Assembly: GCA_002415025.1 (NCBI GenBank) | Contig: DIBR01000002.1 | Span: forward strand, 109,954 to 173,953 | Direction of reading: 5' to 3' | DNA: 64,000 nt | Source of the DNA: Spongiibacteraceae bacterium UBA5047 | GTDB taxonomy: Bacteria > Pseudomonadota > Gammaproteobacteria > Pseudomonadales > Spongiibacteraceae | Notes under the pieces: generated by a model | What the model was told of the DNA's origin: nothing | The model's input: only the letters and a program-made list of their open reading frames with translations | Databases searched by the model: none | In this document: piece after piece, positions 17,782 to 26,938 of the stretch | How positions within the stretch are numbered: position 1 is the stretch's first letter | Layout: every line of letters begins with the position of its first letter | Position numbers and translations under genes: made by a program

Positions 17782-18420
17782 TTAGCGACGACTTCCTATC
17801 TGATTGAGCAGGGTGGCAAAACGCTGTAAGTCGCGGTCATAACGCGCCGCCGTTTCGGCTTTCTCCCGGCGGCGAACCTCAATCAACTCTTCAACATCAC
17901 CAATTTGCCACTTCAGTGTGCGGATGGCGTCCTTTTGCTCGGCGCTGACTTCCATGCCCTGACGATCGGCCTCAGCGGCGCGAAACTCTTCCCGTTCCAC
18001 CTGGGTTTTGAGGTAGTTCAGGTTGCCGCGAAGAATTGAAATGCGAACCTGTATATCACCAAGGGCACGCTTCTTTGCATCCTGGATGTCGGCTACATCA
18101 CTGTAACGCAGCAGCAGCGACTCGTCCCAGGCCTGACGACGCTCCGCCTCCTTGCTGAGTCGTTCGGCCTCGGCAGCCGCCTCACTGGCAATCGCCGGGC
18201 TGACGGTTTTCACGACCGTGCCGTCTGCGCGGATGATTTCATAGCCGCGGCCCGCAGCCGAGGGCGGTAGGGTGTCATTCAAAACCAGCTGTCCGTTATC
18301 GTCGAGATAGCGAAAGAGCAGCTTGTCAGCGGCATTGGCGCCTGCCGACAATAGCGCGCAGCCCAGCAGCAGAGCGCTGGCCAGGTGCAGGCGGGATTTT
18401 GAAAGTCTGACTAGAAACAT
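17782..18420 (-). CDS. DUF4124 domain envelope protein
   Basis: This 212-residue protein has a signal peptide (about residues 8-31, ending AGANA) followed by a DUF4124 domain, LLFRYLDDNGQLVLNDTLPP. The rest is highly charged and helical, with long Glu/Arg/Ala-rich stretches likely to form a coiled coil (about residues 80-205). DUF4124 proteins are periplasmic and have no established function. The start at 18420 gives the signal peptide; the longer frame reaches into pyrE. It follows pyrE by seven bases and is probably co-transcribed with it. Confidence 0.85.
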   Translation of the reverse strand: MFLVRLSKSRLHLASALLLGCALLSAGANAADKLLFRYLDDNGQLVLNDTLPPSAAGRGYEIIRADGTVVKTVSPAIASEAAAEAERLSKEAERRQAWDESLLLRYSDVADIQDAKKRALGDIQVRISILRGNLNYLKTQVEREEFRAAEADRQGMEVSAEQKDAIRTLKWQIGDVEELIEVRRREKAETAARYDRDLQRFATLLNQIGSRR

Positions 18421-18427
18421 TGGGCTG

Positions 18428-19069
18428 CTATACACCAAACTGGTGGCGATATTCCTCGATGGCACCAAGATTAGCAGTTTGGACAGGATTTGTGTGGAGA
18501 TATTCCACAATATCGCCAAGTTGAATGATGCTAATCACCGGAATGCCATATTCCTGCTCGACCTCCTGAATGGCGGACAGCTGTGATGTACCGCGTTCCT
18601 GCCGATCCAGACCGACAACCACGCCGGCAACCTCTGCGCCAGCCTGACGGATAATGTTGACGGACTCGCGGATGGCCGTGCCGGCGGTGATAACGTCGTC
18701 GATGATCAAAACGCGGCCCCGCAGCGGGGCGCCGACGAGGGCGCCACCTTCACCGTGGGTTTTGGCCTCTTTGCGGTTGTAAGCGAAGGGCGTGTCGCGC
18801 TGGAACTGGTCAGCCAGCACGCAGCTGGTGGTGGCGGCCAATACAATGCCCTTGTAGGCGGGGCCATAAAGAATGTCGAACTCAGGCGCTTTGCTGTCAA
18901 TCGCTGCGGCGTAGCAGCGAGCTAATGTCGCCAATGCGGCTCCCTGGTAAAATAATCCGGCATTGAAGAAATAGGGGCTTGTTCGGCCCGATTTCAGCAC
19001 AAATTCTCCAAAATTGAGGGCTTTTGCCTCAATTGCCTGTTCAATAAATTGTTGTTGATAAGTTTCCAT
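18428..19069 (-). CDS. pyrE: Orotate phosphoribosyltransferase
   Basis: This 213-residue enzyme joins orotate to PRPP in pyrimidine synthesis. It shows GEFVLKSGRTSPYFFNAGLF, the catalytic loop NRKEAKTHGEGG and the PRPP-binding motif VLIIDDVITAGTAIRES. Length is that of the family. It is divergent from the Crc-like gene and near rph and argB, the arrangement seen in pseudomonads. The DUF4124 gene follows immediately. Confidence 0.97.
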   Translation of the reverse strand: METYQQQFIEQAIEAKALNFGEFVLKSGRTSPYFFNAGLFYQGAALATLARCYAAAIDSKAPEFDILYGPAYKGIVLAATTSCVLADQFQRDTPFAYNRKEAKTHGEGGALVGAPLRGRVLIIDDVITAGTAIRESVNIIRQAGAEVAGVVVGLDRQERGTSQLSAIQEVEQEYGIPVISIIQLGDIVEYLHTNPVQTANLGAIEEYRHQFGV

Positions 19070-19255
19070 AGTAATCTCTAATGCGTAACTCTAGTTGGCA
19101 GGGGCACCGTTGCGTGCGTGCCTGTGCTGAACAGGGCATTGTAGCAGCCAACGGCGGGCAATAAAAAAGGCTTGGCTACGGTGTCGCACTGCGGGACTCA
19201 ATAATAAAACCCGCAGCGAAACGAGTTTTATAATCACGAGCTTATTGGATTATCG

Positions 19256-20038
19256 ATGCGAATTATCAGCTTCTGTGCAAACGGCATTGTTGATGCCGCC
19301 GAGCGCGGCTTTTATAAATGGATTGACGAACAGGATGCCGACATCATCTGTGTTCAGAATATTGGTGTGCAGGAATACAAGCTGCGCGACCCGGTTTATT
19401 TCCCGCCGGGCTATAACGCCTACTTTGTCGACTCATCAGAGCCCGACAACAATGGTGTGGCCATTTACACCCGCAAACTGCCCAAAGCGATCATGTACGG
19501 CTTGGGTTTTGCCGATTTCGATATGGAAGGCCGTTATATCCAAGCTGACTTTGATGAGTTGAGTGTGGGCTGCCTGCTGGCGCCCTCGGCCTACCCCAAA
19601 GACAGCAAGGCGCAGGCAAAGAAAGGCGAGTTTTTCGATCTCTTCTACAACCATCTGAACAAAATCCGCAACAAGCGGCGGGAGTTTGTGATTTGCGGCA
19701 ACTGGAATATGGTCCACCGCAATATCGATGTGCAAGAACCGGATGCGGTGCAGGGGTTGTCGGGCTTTCTCGGTGAAGAGCAACAGTGGATGGAGCGACT
19801 GTTCCATGAGCTGGGCTATGTCGATGCTTTTCGAACCGTCAATCGTGATGCCGACGAATTCACCTGGTGGCCGGAAGGAGATCAGGAGAGTAACGGTTGG
19901 CGGGTGGACTACCAGATTGTATCTTCTCGCTTCAAACCTTACATCGAATACGGAACGATCTACAAAAACCAGCAGTTCGGTGACCATGCGCCCCTGATTA
20001 TGGACTACGACTACGAGCTTCCCGAGGCTGAGTTCTAG
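19256..20038 (+). CDS. crc: Crc-like catabolite repression protein (ExoIII fold)
   Basis: This 260-residue protein has the endonuclease/exonuclease/phosphatase fold and aligns by eye with Pseudomonas Crc: MRIIS, AAERG, QADFDELSVGCLLAPS, KRREFVICG, FTWWPEGDQE, GWRVDYQIVS and DHAPLIMDYDYEL. The exonuclease catalytic Glu is replaced by Asn35 (CVQNIG) and the usual Asp of the GDxN motif by Asn149 (CGNWN), while Asp243-His244 remain. This suggests it is not an active nuclease but a Crc-type partner of Hfq in carbon control, which is inference. Its location next to pyrE matches Crc. No plus-strand gene follows before cyaA. Confidence 0.82.
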   Translation: MRIISFCANGIVDAAERGFYKWIDEQDADIICVQNIGVQEYKLRDPVYFPPGYNAYFVDSSEPDNNGVAIYTRKLPKAIMYGLGFADFDMEGRYIQADFDELSVGCLLAPSAYPKDSKAQAKKGEFFDLFYNHLNKIRNKRREFVICGNWNMVHRNIDVQEPDAVQGLSGFLGEEQQWMERLFHELGYVDAFRTVNRDADEFTWWPEGDQESNGWRVDYQIVSSRFKPYIEYGTIYKNQQFGDHAPLIMDYDYELPEAEF

Positions 20039-20069
20039 TTCAGACAACTCCCTTGCTCATAGCCCAAGA

Positions 20070-20143
20070 TTCGCCTGCAGGGCAGGCTCCTACAAGGCCC
20101 TCACTCTTTTGGGGGCGGGGTAGAAGCCTGCCTTGCAGGCGAA
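20070..20143. repeat. REP-like inverted repeat pair
   Basis: Two nearly complementary arms, TTCGCCTGCAGGGCAGGCTC (from 20070) and GAAGCCTGCCTTGCAGGCGA (20123-20142), flank a short GC-rich centre. The TTCGCCTGC...CTCCTACAA pattern resembles REP elements of pseudomonads. It lies in the 132-base gap between the converging crc-like gene and cyaA, a common place for REP elements, and could act as a terminator. Confidence 0.65.
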
Positions 20144-20170
20144 CATGCCTCGCATACGAATAAACCTCGA

Positions 20171-22918
20171 TCAATCCAGATGGGCGAGTATCGCCGAGTT
20201 TAGTGCTTCTTCAATCTGCGCCTTGTGATGCATGGCCTCGCCAATGCGCGTGGTGACGTGCGGTTGCTGCCCCTGCTTATCGCGATAGTAAATCTGGTTT
20301 ACATAGCAAAAACGGGTGCGGTGAAGGGGGAGCTCCTCGCAAATATAATCGGCGGCCTGTTTGAGAATATCCTTGCCGTGCTGGGCGAAATGTAAGGTTT
20401 TCTGGTTGATGCTGATGTCAAAGCGGTGACTGTCATCAGCCGAGCGATGTGCCAGCATGCGTACAACAATACGAAGGGTGTCGGCTGCTGCTGTGGTGCT
20501 CAGTGGTTGTGAAACCCATTCTGATCCTTGCTGTTCCAGCTGTAGCCATTGAACGGGTAGTTCGCGGAAGTGATTGCGTTTCAAGGTGTTTACGAAACTG
20601 CGAAGGTGCCCCAGCATAATGTTGCCGTCATCGCATAGCAGGGTTTGATAATGAAGGGCCCCGCTGCCATCGAGTATAAAGACATCGGCGGCTTCTTCGC
20701 GCTGGTGAAAAAAGATTTGCAGCTTCCCCTTTTGCTGATGGCGCACAACGCAGCGCAGTACGAAGAGTGACGCGCAAGCGCTGGCGATTTCGATAGAGCC
20801 GGCAAGAGATTGCCGGGCGGCGAGTAGTGACAGCAGTTCCGCAGCGTTGGTGGCATGCACCATGACGATGCGGCTCGCCATGCTTTGCAGCAAGTAGTAG
20901 TGGTTGCCGCTGTCAAAAATATAGCGATCACCGCTTTTGCTTTCGGGCCGCCGAAAGTATGCAATGGTTTCATTCACCAGCCGCTCAAATTGCAGGGCGG
21001 CGGGTTCGCTGGCGTCGCCGGAAAATGCTTTGACCACAATCTCCGGGAGTTGGCCGCTGCGGGGCAGTTTCTTGAGTATCTGGTTGATAGCGTCGCCGAC
21101 AGCGTGGTCACCTATCAGTGCGTTGCACATGACCTCTCCCCAGCTGTTGATCGTTATCAGGTCAATGTGACGGATGCTGGGGGCGTCCCGGGTTGGGTTG
21201 CCGACGATGCAAATCAGGGTTTCGGTCTGTTGTGGTGACTCGAACCGGGCGTGCTCGCCCGCCTGACTTGCGTATGAACCCGAGGGCAGGTATTGCCTGA
21301 GCGTTTGGGTGAGACTTTTCAGCTTGCCGCGGTGGTGGTGGGGGTGGTCTGATACGAGGTGCAGCTGTGTGTCGTTGTTGACAAGGCCGTTGCACAGGCA
21401 CCAGCAGAGCAGGGTTGGCAGGCTGTTGCCATCGCGGAGCGGGGTCTTGCGGTGCCAGTGGTTTAGCCCGGCGGTGCCGGCAATCAGTGCCCAGCTACTC
21501 TGGGTGGGGTCACTTTTGCCCAAGTAACAGAAGCTCAAATGTTTCTCGGCTAACTCTCCGGCTATCTCATGGTTGATCCACTCTACCTTGTCGGGTTGGC
21601 GTTCAAAGGCCGAGAAGAGCTTGCGACCCAGCACGGTCATTTCATGGGAGCTGATCAGCTGGTCTGCGGCGTTGCTGCGCGCAAACTCCTGCAGGAATCG
21701 GTAACTGCCGGTGAGCTCGCGAACCAGAGAGCGGTGTTCTTCGCGCGCGCGGCGTACTTTCCAGAGATCCCGCATATCCAGATTGCGAAGATGGTCGTGG
21801 GTCCAGCCCCAGTGCCCAGTCATATTGCGCAGTGCTTGCTCCCGCCAGTTGGCGGCCTCGGGAAGCAGGCTCAGTTTTACCTCGGTTTTGAAATAAAGCG
21901 CGCGGCGCAGCAGTTCAAGGCGAGTGCTTTCGCCGCGTTCAGTCAGATAGCTTTCTAGCCTTTGATAAATTAACAGGTAGGGGTCTTGTGCCGCAGGCTC
22001 GCCAGCAGGCTGGTGCAATGTGCGCTTTATCTGTTGGGATATGGGCAGGCTGTCCGGGTGGCGCCGCGCGTACATCTCTATAAGCAAAAGCTTGATCAGC
22101 GACTTGTGTGGCGAGCTAATCGCTTTGAACAGCTGCCAGATGCCGGCGCCCACGTATTCGCCCGGAGGGATGCGATGAACATTGCCGAAGTCGAGGGTTG
22201 TCTCGCGCAGGCGCTTGTGCCGGCGCAGCAATTGCAGTTTGGCTTCTTCGTAGTCCGGTGTGTCGGGGGGGATAAACCACCAGAGCGGGTGTTTGCCCGC
22301 CAATGCTATTGCGCTGCGGTAGAACTCATCCAGTAACAGAAAGTGCTGGGTGCTGCCGCAATCTTCTCCACTGAGGGCCTTGCGTTCACCGGCGCGAAAT
22401 TCGTCGGCGCACATCAGGAAAAAGTGCACATCAAGGCCAAGCGCCACGTCGGCATAGCGACTTATCGACTCGGCCTTTTCGCGCAGGAGCTGGCGCTTGG
22501 CGGAGCTAAGGCCGGGGTGATGGCAGACCCAGACATCAATATCCGAGCTGCGGGCGTGAGCAATGCTGCCCACCGAGCCCATCAGGAACAGGGCTTCGAT
22601 GGCTTCCTCGCTAATGTTGCCGATCTGCTGGAAACTGCTGCTGAGATGTCTGCGCACCCGTTGTAAAAGCTCGTCGTTAGGGGCGTAGCGGCTAATCCCG
22701 CAGGGGCTGTGGATGGAGTTGAATCCGGGTAGCGAGGGGTGGTTGCAGTGAAAAAGCAGGGGCAGAAAATCGAGAAACAGCTGCTGGCGCGGGCTCAGGA
22801 GCGAGCGGGCACGCTCAAGGCGTAATTTTCCGAGCTGCTCGACGCGTCGAAAAACAGTTTTAATATCAGCCGCTTGAGGCTTGGGGAGCCATCGCGCCAA
22901 GGGTGAAGTCGTCATCAT
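20171..22918 (-). CDS. cyaA: Class I adenylate cyclase
   Basis: This 915-residue enzyme makes cyclic AMP from ATP. The N-terminal catalytic half has the nucleotidyltransferase signature LMGSVGSIAHARSSDIDVWV with Gly114-Ser115, Asp126 and Asp128, then HFFLMCADEFRAGE and WWFIPPDTPDYEEAK, all typical of enterobacterial-type CyaA. The long C-terminal region is regulatory. The ATG at 22918 is chosen over an upstream frame extension. With a Crc-like protein next door, the region brings together two carbon-status regulators, although cAMP and Crc act by separate routes. Confidence 0.93.
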   Translation of the reverse strand: MMTTSPLARWLPKPQAADIKTVFRRVEQLGKLRLERARSLLSPRQQLFLDFLPLLFHCNHPSLPGFNSIHSPCGISRYAPNDELLQRVRRHLSSSFQQIGNISEEAIEALFLMGSVGSIAHARSSDIDVWVCHHPGLSSAKRQLLREKAESISRYADVALGLDVHFFLMCADEFRAGERKALSGEDCGSTQHFLLLDEFYRSAIALAGKHPLWWFIPPDTPDYEEAKLQLLRRHKRLRETTLDFGNVHRIPPGEYVGAGIWQLFKAISSPHKSLIKLLLIEMYARRHPDSLPISQQIKRTLHQPAGEPAAQDPYLLIYQRLESYLTERGESTRLELLRRALYFKTEVKLSLLPEAANWREQALRNMTGHWGWTHDHLRNLDMRDLWKVRRAREEHRSLVRELTGSYRFLQEFARSNAADQLISSHEMTVLGRKLFSAFERQPDKVEWINHEIAGELAEKHLSFCYLGKSDPTQSSWALIAGTAGLNHWHRKTPLRDGNSLPTLLCWCLCNGLVNNDTQLHLVSDHPHHHRGKLKSLTQTLRQYLPSGSYASQAGEHARFESPQQTETLICIVGNPTRDAPSIRHIDLITINSWGEVMCNALIGDHAVGDAINQILKKLPRSGQLPEIVVKAFSGDASEPAALQFERLVNETIAYFRRPESKSGDRYIFDSGNHYYLLQSMASRIVMVHATNAAELLSLLAARQSLAGSIEIASACASLFVLRCVVRHQQKGKLQIFFHQREEAADVFILDGSGALHYQTLLCDDGNIMLGHLRSFVNTLKRNHFRELPVQWLQLEQQGSEWVSQPLSTTAAADTLRIVVRMLAHRSADDSHRFDISINQKTLHFAQHGKDILKQAADYICEELPLHRTRFCYVNQIYYRDKQGQQPHVTTRIGEAMHHKAQIEEALNSAILAHLD

Positions 22919-23134
22919 AGTATCAAGTATCGTGCGTGCCCAGCGCCGCCTGACAGGCGGCATTTTTCCTCAACAATCCGCTCTAATCCAGTGATATGCA
23001 AGTCATTTTCTGGTTTTTCATGCAGACAGCCGCAAACCTTCGCGTTATGATGCGGATAATAAATAGAAACGGCAGGCCATGGTGGCATAGTACCCAACGG
23101 ATGTCGTAATGAAAGACTGTCAGGAGGTTGCCTC

Positions 23135-23449
23135 ATGAGTGCTCGTAAAGGTTTCGCGCATTGGTTTAACGCAGTGTGCCTGTCTTTGGCTTTGGTCCTG
23201 CCTCAGGTTTCAGTGGCCGAGGTGGTGAAAGAGGAGCCGACGGCGCTGGCCATGGTGACCGATGTGGTGCTGGTGCGGCCTGTCATGTTGGCCATCACGG
23301 CGGTGGGCAGCGTGTTCTTTGTCGTCAGTTTGCCCTTTTCGCTGATAGGCGGAAATGCAGGTGAGGCGGCAGATACCCTGGTGGTGCAGCCAGCTAACAA
23401 TACCTTTGTGCGGTGCTTGGGGTGTACGCGGATAGAGGCAGGACGCTAA
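23135..23449 (+). CDS. Small conserved exported/membrane protein of unknown function
   Basis: This 104-residue protein has a strong AGGAGG site six bases from its ATG. An N-terminal signal sequence (about 12-29, VSVAE) is followed by a second hydrophobic stretch, PVMLAITAVGSVFFVVSLPF (about 50-69), and a C-terminal FVRCLGC with two cysteines. Similar small proteins with the pattern 'RPVxL...VVSLPF...FxRxLG' occur in gammaproteobacteria, but I know of no assigned function. It stands alone between cyaA (divergent) and the polysaccharide locus. The 216 bases that follow hold no supportable gene. Confidence 0.75.
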   Translation: MSARKGFAHWFNAVCLSLALVLPQVSVAEVVKEEPTALAMVTDVVLVRPVMLAITAVGSVFFVVSLPFSLIGGNAGEAADTLVVQPANNTFVRCLGCTRIEAGR

Positions 23450-23665
23450 TAGCTTTGTGTCGCTGGACTGAACCCTGAGGGTGATTGAGGAGAGGCCTGC
23501 AGGGTGTGCCGAAGCCGAAGTGTGACATAGGCTGACAAGCGCCTGGTAGGTTGGTTACGTGCGGATAGCCAAGGCCTGCGCAGTTAGTTTCTTATAGCCA
23601 AGTGCCCGCGCTACCAGTTATATTTAACGATTACTAAAGAAAATGCGTTTAATGGCCTCTTTTTC

Positions 23666-25156
23666 GTGAAATTCGGTTCTGTTGCCCTTCAACCACTGTT
23701 CCTCGCTAGTTGCCTTTATCTTCTGTCTGTACCGCTTGTATCTGCGTCGCCGTGGATGGAGCCGAATGACATAAGATTGCGACACCACATCCAGTTGCTG
23801 GCTGACGCTGGCTTGATTCGGGCTCCCGTGAATACCTGGCCGCTTATGTGGTTGCAGGTGATTGACGATGTGCGGGCTGCTCGCGAAGGAGTGCTCGAAG
23901 CAAATCAGCGGCGAGCGGTAGAGTACGTTTATTCAGTGTTCCTCCGCCAATCTGTCAACAACGGAGAATGGGCGCTCAGTAGCGCCGATCAGCACAGCCC
24001 GATACGCGGTTTTGGTAACTCCATGAGAGAGAGCGGGCTGGCGTACATCGGGGTAGAGCACATCGGGGAAGGCTTGGCGGGCCGTATTCGGCTCAGCAAG
24101 GTGCATGAACCGACAGATGGTGACGAGTGGCGAACTGACGGGAGTTACCTCGCAGGCCTTTGGGGCAACTGGGTCTTCGCCGTAGGGAGTCTGGATCGAT
24201 GGTGGGGTCCTGGCTGGGAGACTGCCCTTACCCTGAGTAACAATGCTCGCCCCCCGGCGGCATTGTCCATTCAGCGTCATGGTTCCGAGGCATTTGAAAG
24301 TAAGTGGCTAAGCTGGATTGGCCCTTGGCAATTGACCGCCTTTGTTGGCAGGCTCGATGACCCCAGAGTTATAGAAGATGCTTATCTCGTTGGTGCCAAG
24401 CTTAGTTTCAAGCCGGCTGATTGGCTGGAGCTGGGCTTGTCGCGTACCGCGCAATGGGGCGGGGAGGGGCGGCCACAAGACTTTTCCAGTTTTAAAAATC
24501 TGGTGCTGGGCCGTGACAATACGGGTAGTGATGGCATTTCGCGCGACAACGAACCAGGAAATCAGATAGGCGGAGTAGACTGGAGGTTCTCTTTCGGTGG
24601 CACCGTGCCGTTTGGAATATACGGGGAGATAGCCGGCGAAGATGAGTCGGGTTATACGCCCTCTCGACTTACCGCTACTTTAGGCCTCGATTTGGTCTTG
24701 TCCCTGCCTGACTCCGATCTTCGCGTGATTGCAGAGTATAGTGACACCGCCACACAGCGCCTTACTCGGAGTGAGCCACAATACAATACGGCATATGAGC
24801 ACAGTATATATCGTAGCGGGTACCGGTATTACGGTCAGAGCATTGGGGCAAGTGTTGACAATGATTCACGGACGAGCACTCTGGCGGGGCTGTGGCAGAT
24901 AGGCAGTAACGAGTCGTTAAGCGTCAAAATAAAGTGGCTAGAGCTGAACAGTGACGGCGCCGGCATTGTCTTTCCATCGGGAAATAGTGTCGCGATCGGC
25001 TCGTCGAAAGGTTGGTATGCTGATATTGGTTATAAAGTAAAATTTAATTTTGTCGAAATGTCAGTCGGTTATGTTCACTACGACTCGGCACTTGTCGTGC
25101 GCGGCATTGATACCGGAGACGACACTGTCGAGGTTGGGTTTAATTTTATTTGGTAA
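23666..25156 (+). CDS. Capsule assembly Wzi family outer-membrane protein
   Basis: This 496-residue protein has a signal peptide ending near VSASPW and a long region of alternating short strands ending in VEVGFNFIW, with a terminal aromatic residue typical of outer-membrane barrels. Segments such as WVFAVGSLDRWWGPGWETAL and LSNNARPPAALSIQR match the Wzi/capsule assembly family, which anchors capsule at the surface. The start is a GTG; no in-frame ATG with support exists and the ribosome site is weak. It is the first gene of the exopolysaccharide locus. The upstream sequence becomes AT-rich (23618-23650), where the locus promoter may lie. Confidence 0.85.
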   Translation: MKFGSVALQPLFLASCLYLLSVPLVSASPWMEPNDIRLRHHIQLLADAGLIRAPVNTWPLMWLQVIDDVRAAREGVLEANQRRAVEYVYSVFLRQSVNNGEWALSSADQHSPIRGFGNSMRESGLAYIGVEHIGEGLAGRIRLSKVHEPTDGDEWRTDGSYLAGLWGNWVFAVGSLDRWWGPGWETALTLSNNARPPAALSIQRHGSEAFESKWLSWIGPWQLTAFVGRLDDPRVIEDAYLVGAKLSFKPADWLELGLSRTAQWGGEGRPQDFSSFKNLVLGRDNTGSDGISRDNEPGNQIGGVDWRFSFGGTVPFGIYGEIAGEDESGYTPSRLTATLGLDLVLSLPDSDLRVIAEYSDTATQRLTRSEPQYNTAYEHSIYRSGYRYYGQSIGASVDNDSRTSTLAGLWQIGSNESLSVKIKWLELNSDGAGIVFPSGNSVAIGSSKGWYADIGYKVKFNFVEMSVGYVHYDSALVVRGIDTGDDTVEVGFNFIW

Positions 25157-25234
25157 TACTTTCATTGGCAGGCGTTCAATATTCAGCGTTGGGTGCGGGC
25201 GTTTTTGGTGTGAATTGCAACATGGGGTGTGTTG

Positions 25235-26431
25235 ATGCGGGGTCGGGTTGTTGTGCGTGGGGGCAGGAGTTGGCTGCGCAAATATAGGGCGGCAAGTTCT
25301 TTGAATAGGCTATGCGCTTTGCTGATAGCCGGATTGCTTCCTGCGTGTAGCGTAATCCCCGGATCGCATTTGTCGATGCCGGCCATGACGTGGTTTCAGA
25401 AAGACGCGGCTTCCGAGACTGCCGATATTGACGTTAACTTCGTCGCTATAACGCCGGGGCTCATTTCCGAAATGGGGGCGCAACCTCGTTTAATAGAGCC
25501 TCTTTCTGCGATGCAACAGCTGCAGCGGGAAAGTGAACTCCAAGCGTACCAGTATCGGATAGGCAGGGGAGACACGCTCAATATTACGGTATATGAGCAC
25601 CCGGAGTTGACCATACCTGCTGGCTCTTTTCGTAGTGCAGAAGAAGGTGGTAACCAGGTTGGCCCGGACGGCACCTTCTATTTCCCTTATGCAGGCATGG
25701 TAGAGGCATTAGGCAAAACTACTCAGGAAGTGCGGAACGTGTTGGTCACTCGCCTGAGTCGTGTGATCGAACAGCCTCAGGTCGATGTGAAAGTGGTTGG
25801 GTTTCAGAGCCAGAAGGTTTACGTCAGTGGCGAAGTCGTGCGGCCGGCGGTCGTGCCGATAAAGACGACGCCGTTAACGCTGATTGAGGCTATAAGCGAG
25901 GTTGGCGGTTTGGGTGTGTTGGCGGACTGGCGTCACATCCAGCTCACCCGCGACGGTATTGGCAAGCAAATTGATTTGAGAGCAATTCTTGAGGATGGGG
26001 ATTGGCGCAACAATGTCATGTTGCGTGGCGGCGATATATTACACATCCCGAGAAATGACTCGCAGAAAATCTACGTTATGGGTGAAGTGAGACAGCCGTC
26101 GGCGGTGCTTATAGGCCGTGACTCTGTGACATTAACGCAAGCGATTGCTGAGGCGGGTGGCATTGATGAGGCTCAGGCAAACGCTCGGGGAATCTTTGTG
26201 CTGCGCAATGCCGAAAAGCGCGTTCTTGAGAACGGGAAAGCACGGTATATGGCAACGGTCTATCAGTTGGATGCAAGCTCGGCTTCGGGGTTTTTGCTTG
26301 CGAATGAGTTTCACCTGAGGCCGCGCGATGTTGTTTACATTACTGCGGCACCTGTTGCGCGCTGGAATCGGCTTATTACGCAATTGCTACCCAGTTTGAT
26401 CTTTACTGACCAGGCGCAGGGTTTGGAGTAG
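25235..26431 (+). CDS. wza: Polysaccharide export lipoprotein, Wza-like
   Basis: This protein of about 398 residues is the outer-membrane export channel of Wzx/Wzy polysaccharide systems. A lipobox LLPAC places the acylated Cys at residue 38. The polysaccharide export domain begins with YRIGRGDTLNITVYEHPEL and continues with GPDGTFYFPYAG. Repeated SLBB-type segments follow: KVYVSGEVVRPAVVPI and KIYVMGEVRQPSAVLI. ATG 25235 is preferred; a GTG six bases upstream is possible. It is followed by wzb and wzc, the standard control and export set. Confidence 0.93.
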   Translation: MRGRVVVRGGRSWLRKYRAASSLNRLCALLIAGLLPACSVIPGSHLSMPAMTWFQKDAASETADIDVNFVAITPGLISEMGAQPRLIEPLSAMQQLQRESELQAYQYRIGRGDTLNITVYEHPELTIPAGSFRSAEEGGNQVGPDGTFYFPYAGMVEALGKTTQEVRNVLVTRLSRVIEQPQVDVKVVGFQSQKVYVSGEVVRPAVVPIKTTPLTLIEAISEVGGLGVLADWRHIQLTRDGIGKQIDLRAILEDGDWRNNVMLRGGDILHIPRNDSQKIYVMGEVRQPSAVLIGRDSVTLTQAIAEAGGIDEAQANARGIFVLRNAEKRVLENGKARYMATVYQLDASSASGFLLANEFHLRPRDVVYITAAPVARWNRLITQLLPSLIFTDQAQGLE

Positions 26432-26477
26432 GGCGCCTGTAGGCTGGAGTTAGAGTGCCTGAATTGCGGGGAATGAT

Positions 26478-26921
26478 TTGATTAATCGAATATTAATGGT
26501 GTGTGTGGGCAACATCTGCAGAAGTCCAATGGCGGAGTACCGTCTGCGTAGCGAGCTTGCGGATTCAGAATACACCATTGAGTCTGCTGGTCTTGGTGCG
26601 CTTGTGGGGCGCCCAATCGATCCATCTGCGGGTGAAATAATGAGCAGTGCTGGAATAGACGTATCCAGTCACCGTGCAAGGCAGTTGACCCCTGAACTGC
26701 TGAGAAGTTTTGATATAGCGCTGGTGATGGAGTCGGGGCACGAAAAGGCGCTGCTTGAAATGGCGCCACTAGCTCGCGGGCGAGTTTTCCAGCTGGGTAA
26801 ATGGGAAAATGATAGGCCTATAGTCGACCCCTATCGTCGCTCAAAAGAGTTTTTTGAGCACACCTATAAAATTATTGAGCAGGATGTCGTGCGTTGGGCT
26901 GACTTCCTTGCTCGTCAATAA
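26478..26921 (+). CDS. wzb: Low-molecular-weight protein-tyrosine phosphatase, Wzb-like
   Basis: This 147-residue phosphatase removes phosphate from the C-terminal tyrosines of Wzc. It has the catalytic loop CVGNICRSP (C-x5-R) at the N-terminus and the general-acid segment IVDPYRRSKEFFEHTY near the end. The start is TTG, giving MINRILMVCVGNICRSP as in known Wzb proteins; GGGGA lies five bases upstream. It sits between wza and wzc, which fixes its role. Confidence 0.93.
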   Translation: MINRILMVCVGNICRSPMAEYRLRSELADSEYTIESAGLGALVGRPIDPSAGEIMSSAGIDVSSHRARQLTPELLRSFDIALVMESGHEKALLEMAPLARGRVFQLGKWENDRPIVDPYRRSKEFFEHTYKIIEQDVVRWADFLARQ

Positions 26922-26938
26922 ATCCTGTGAGAGTTGAG

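Noticed and set aside
23450..23665. Possible JUMPstart/ops element before the polysaccharide locus
   Set aside because: I looked for the GGCGGTAG core. Only a weak GCGGATAG occurs, so there is no support for RfaH-type control.
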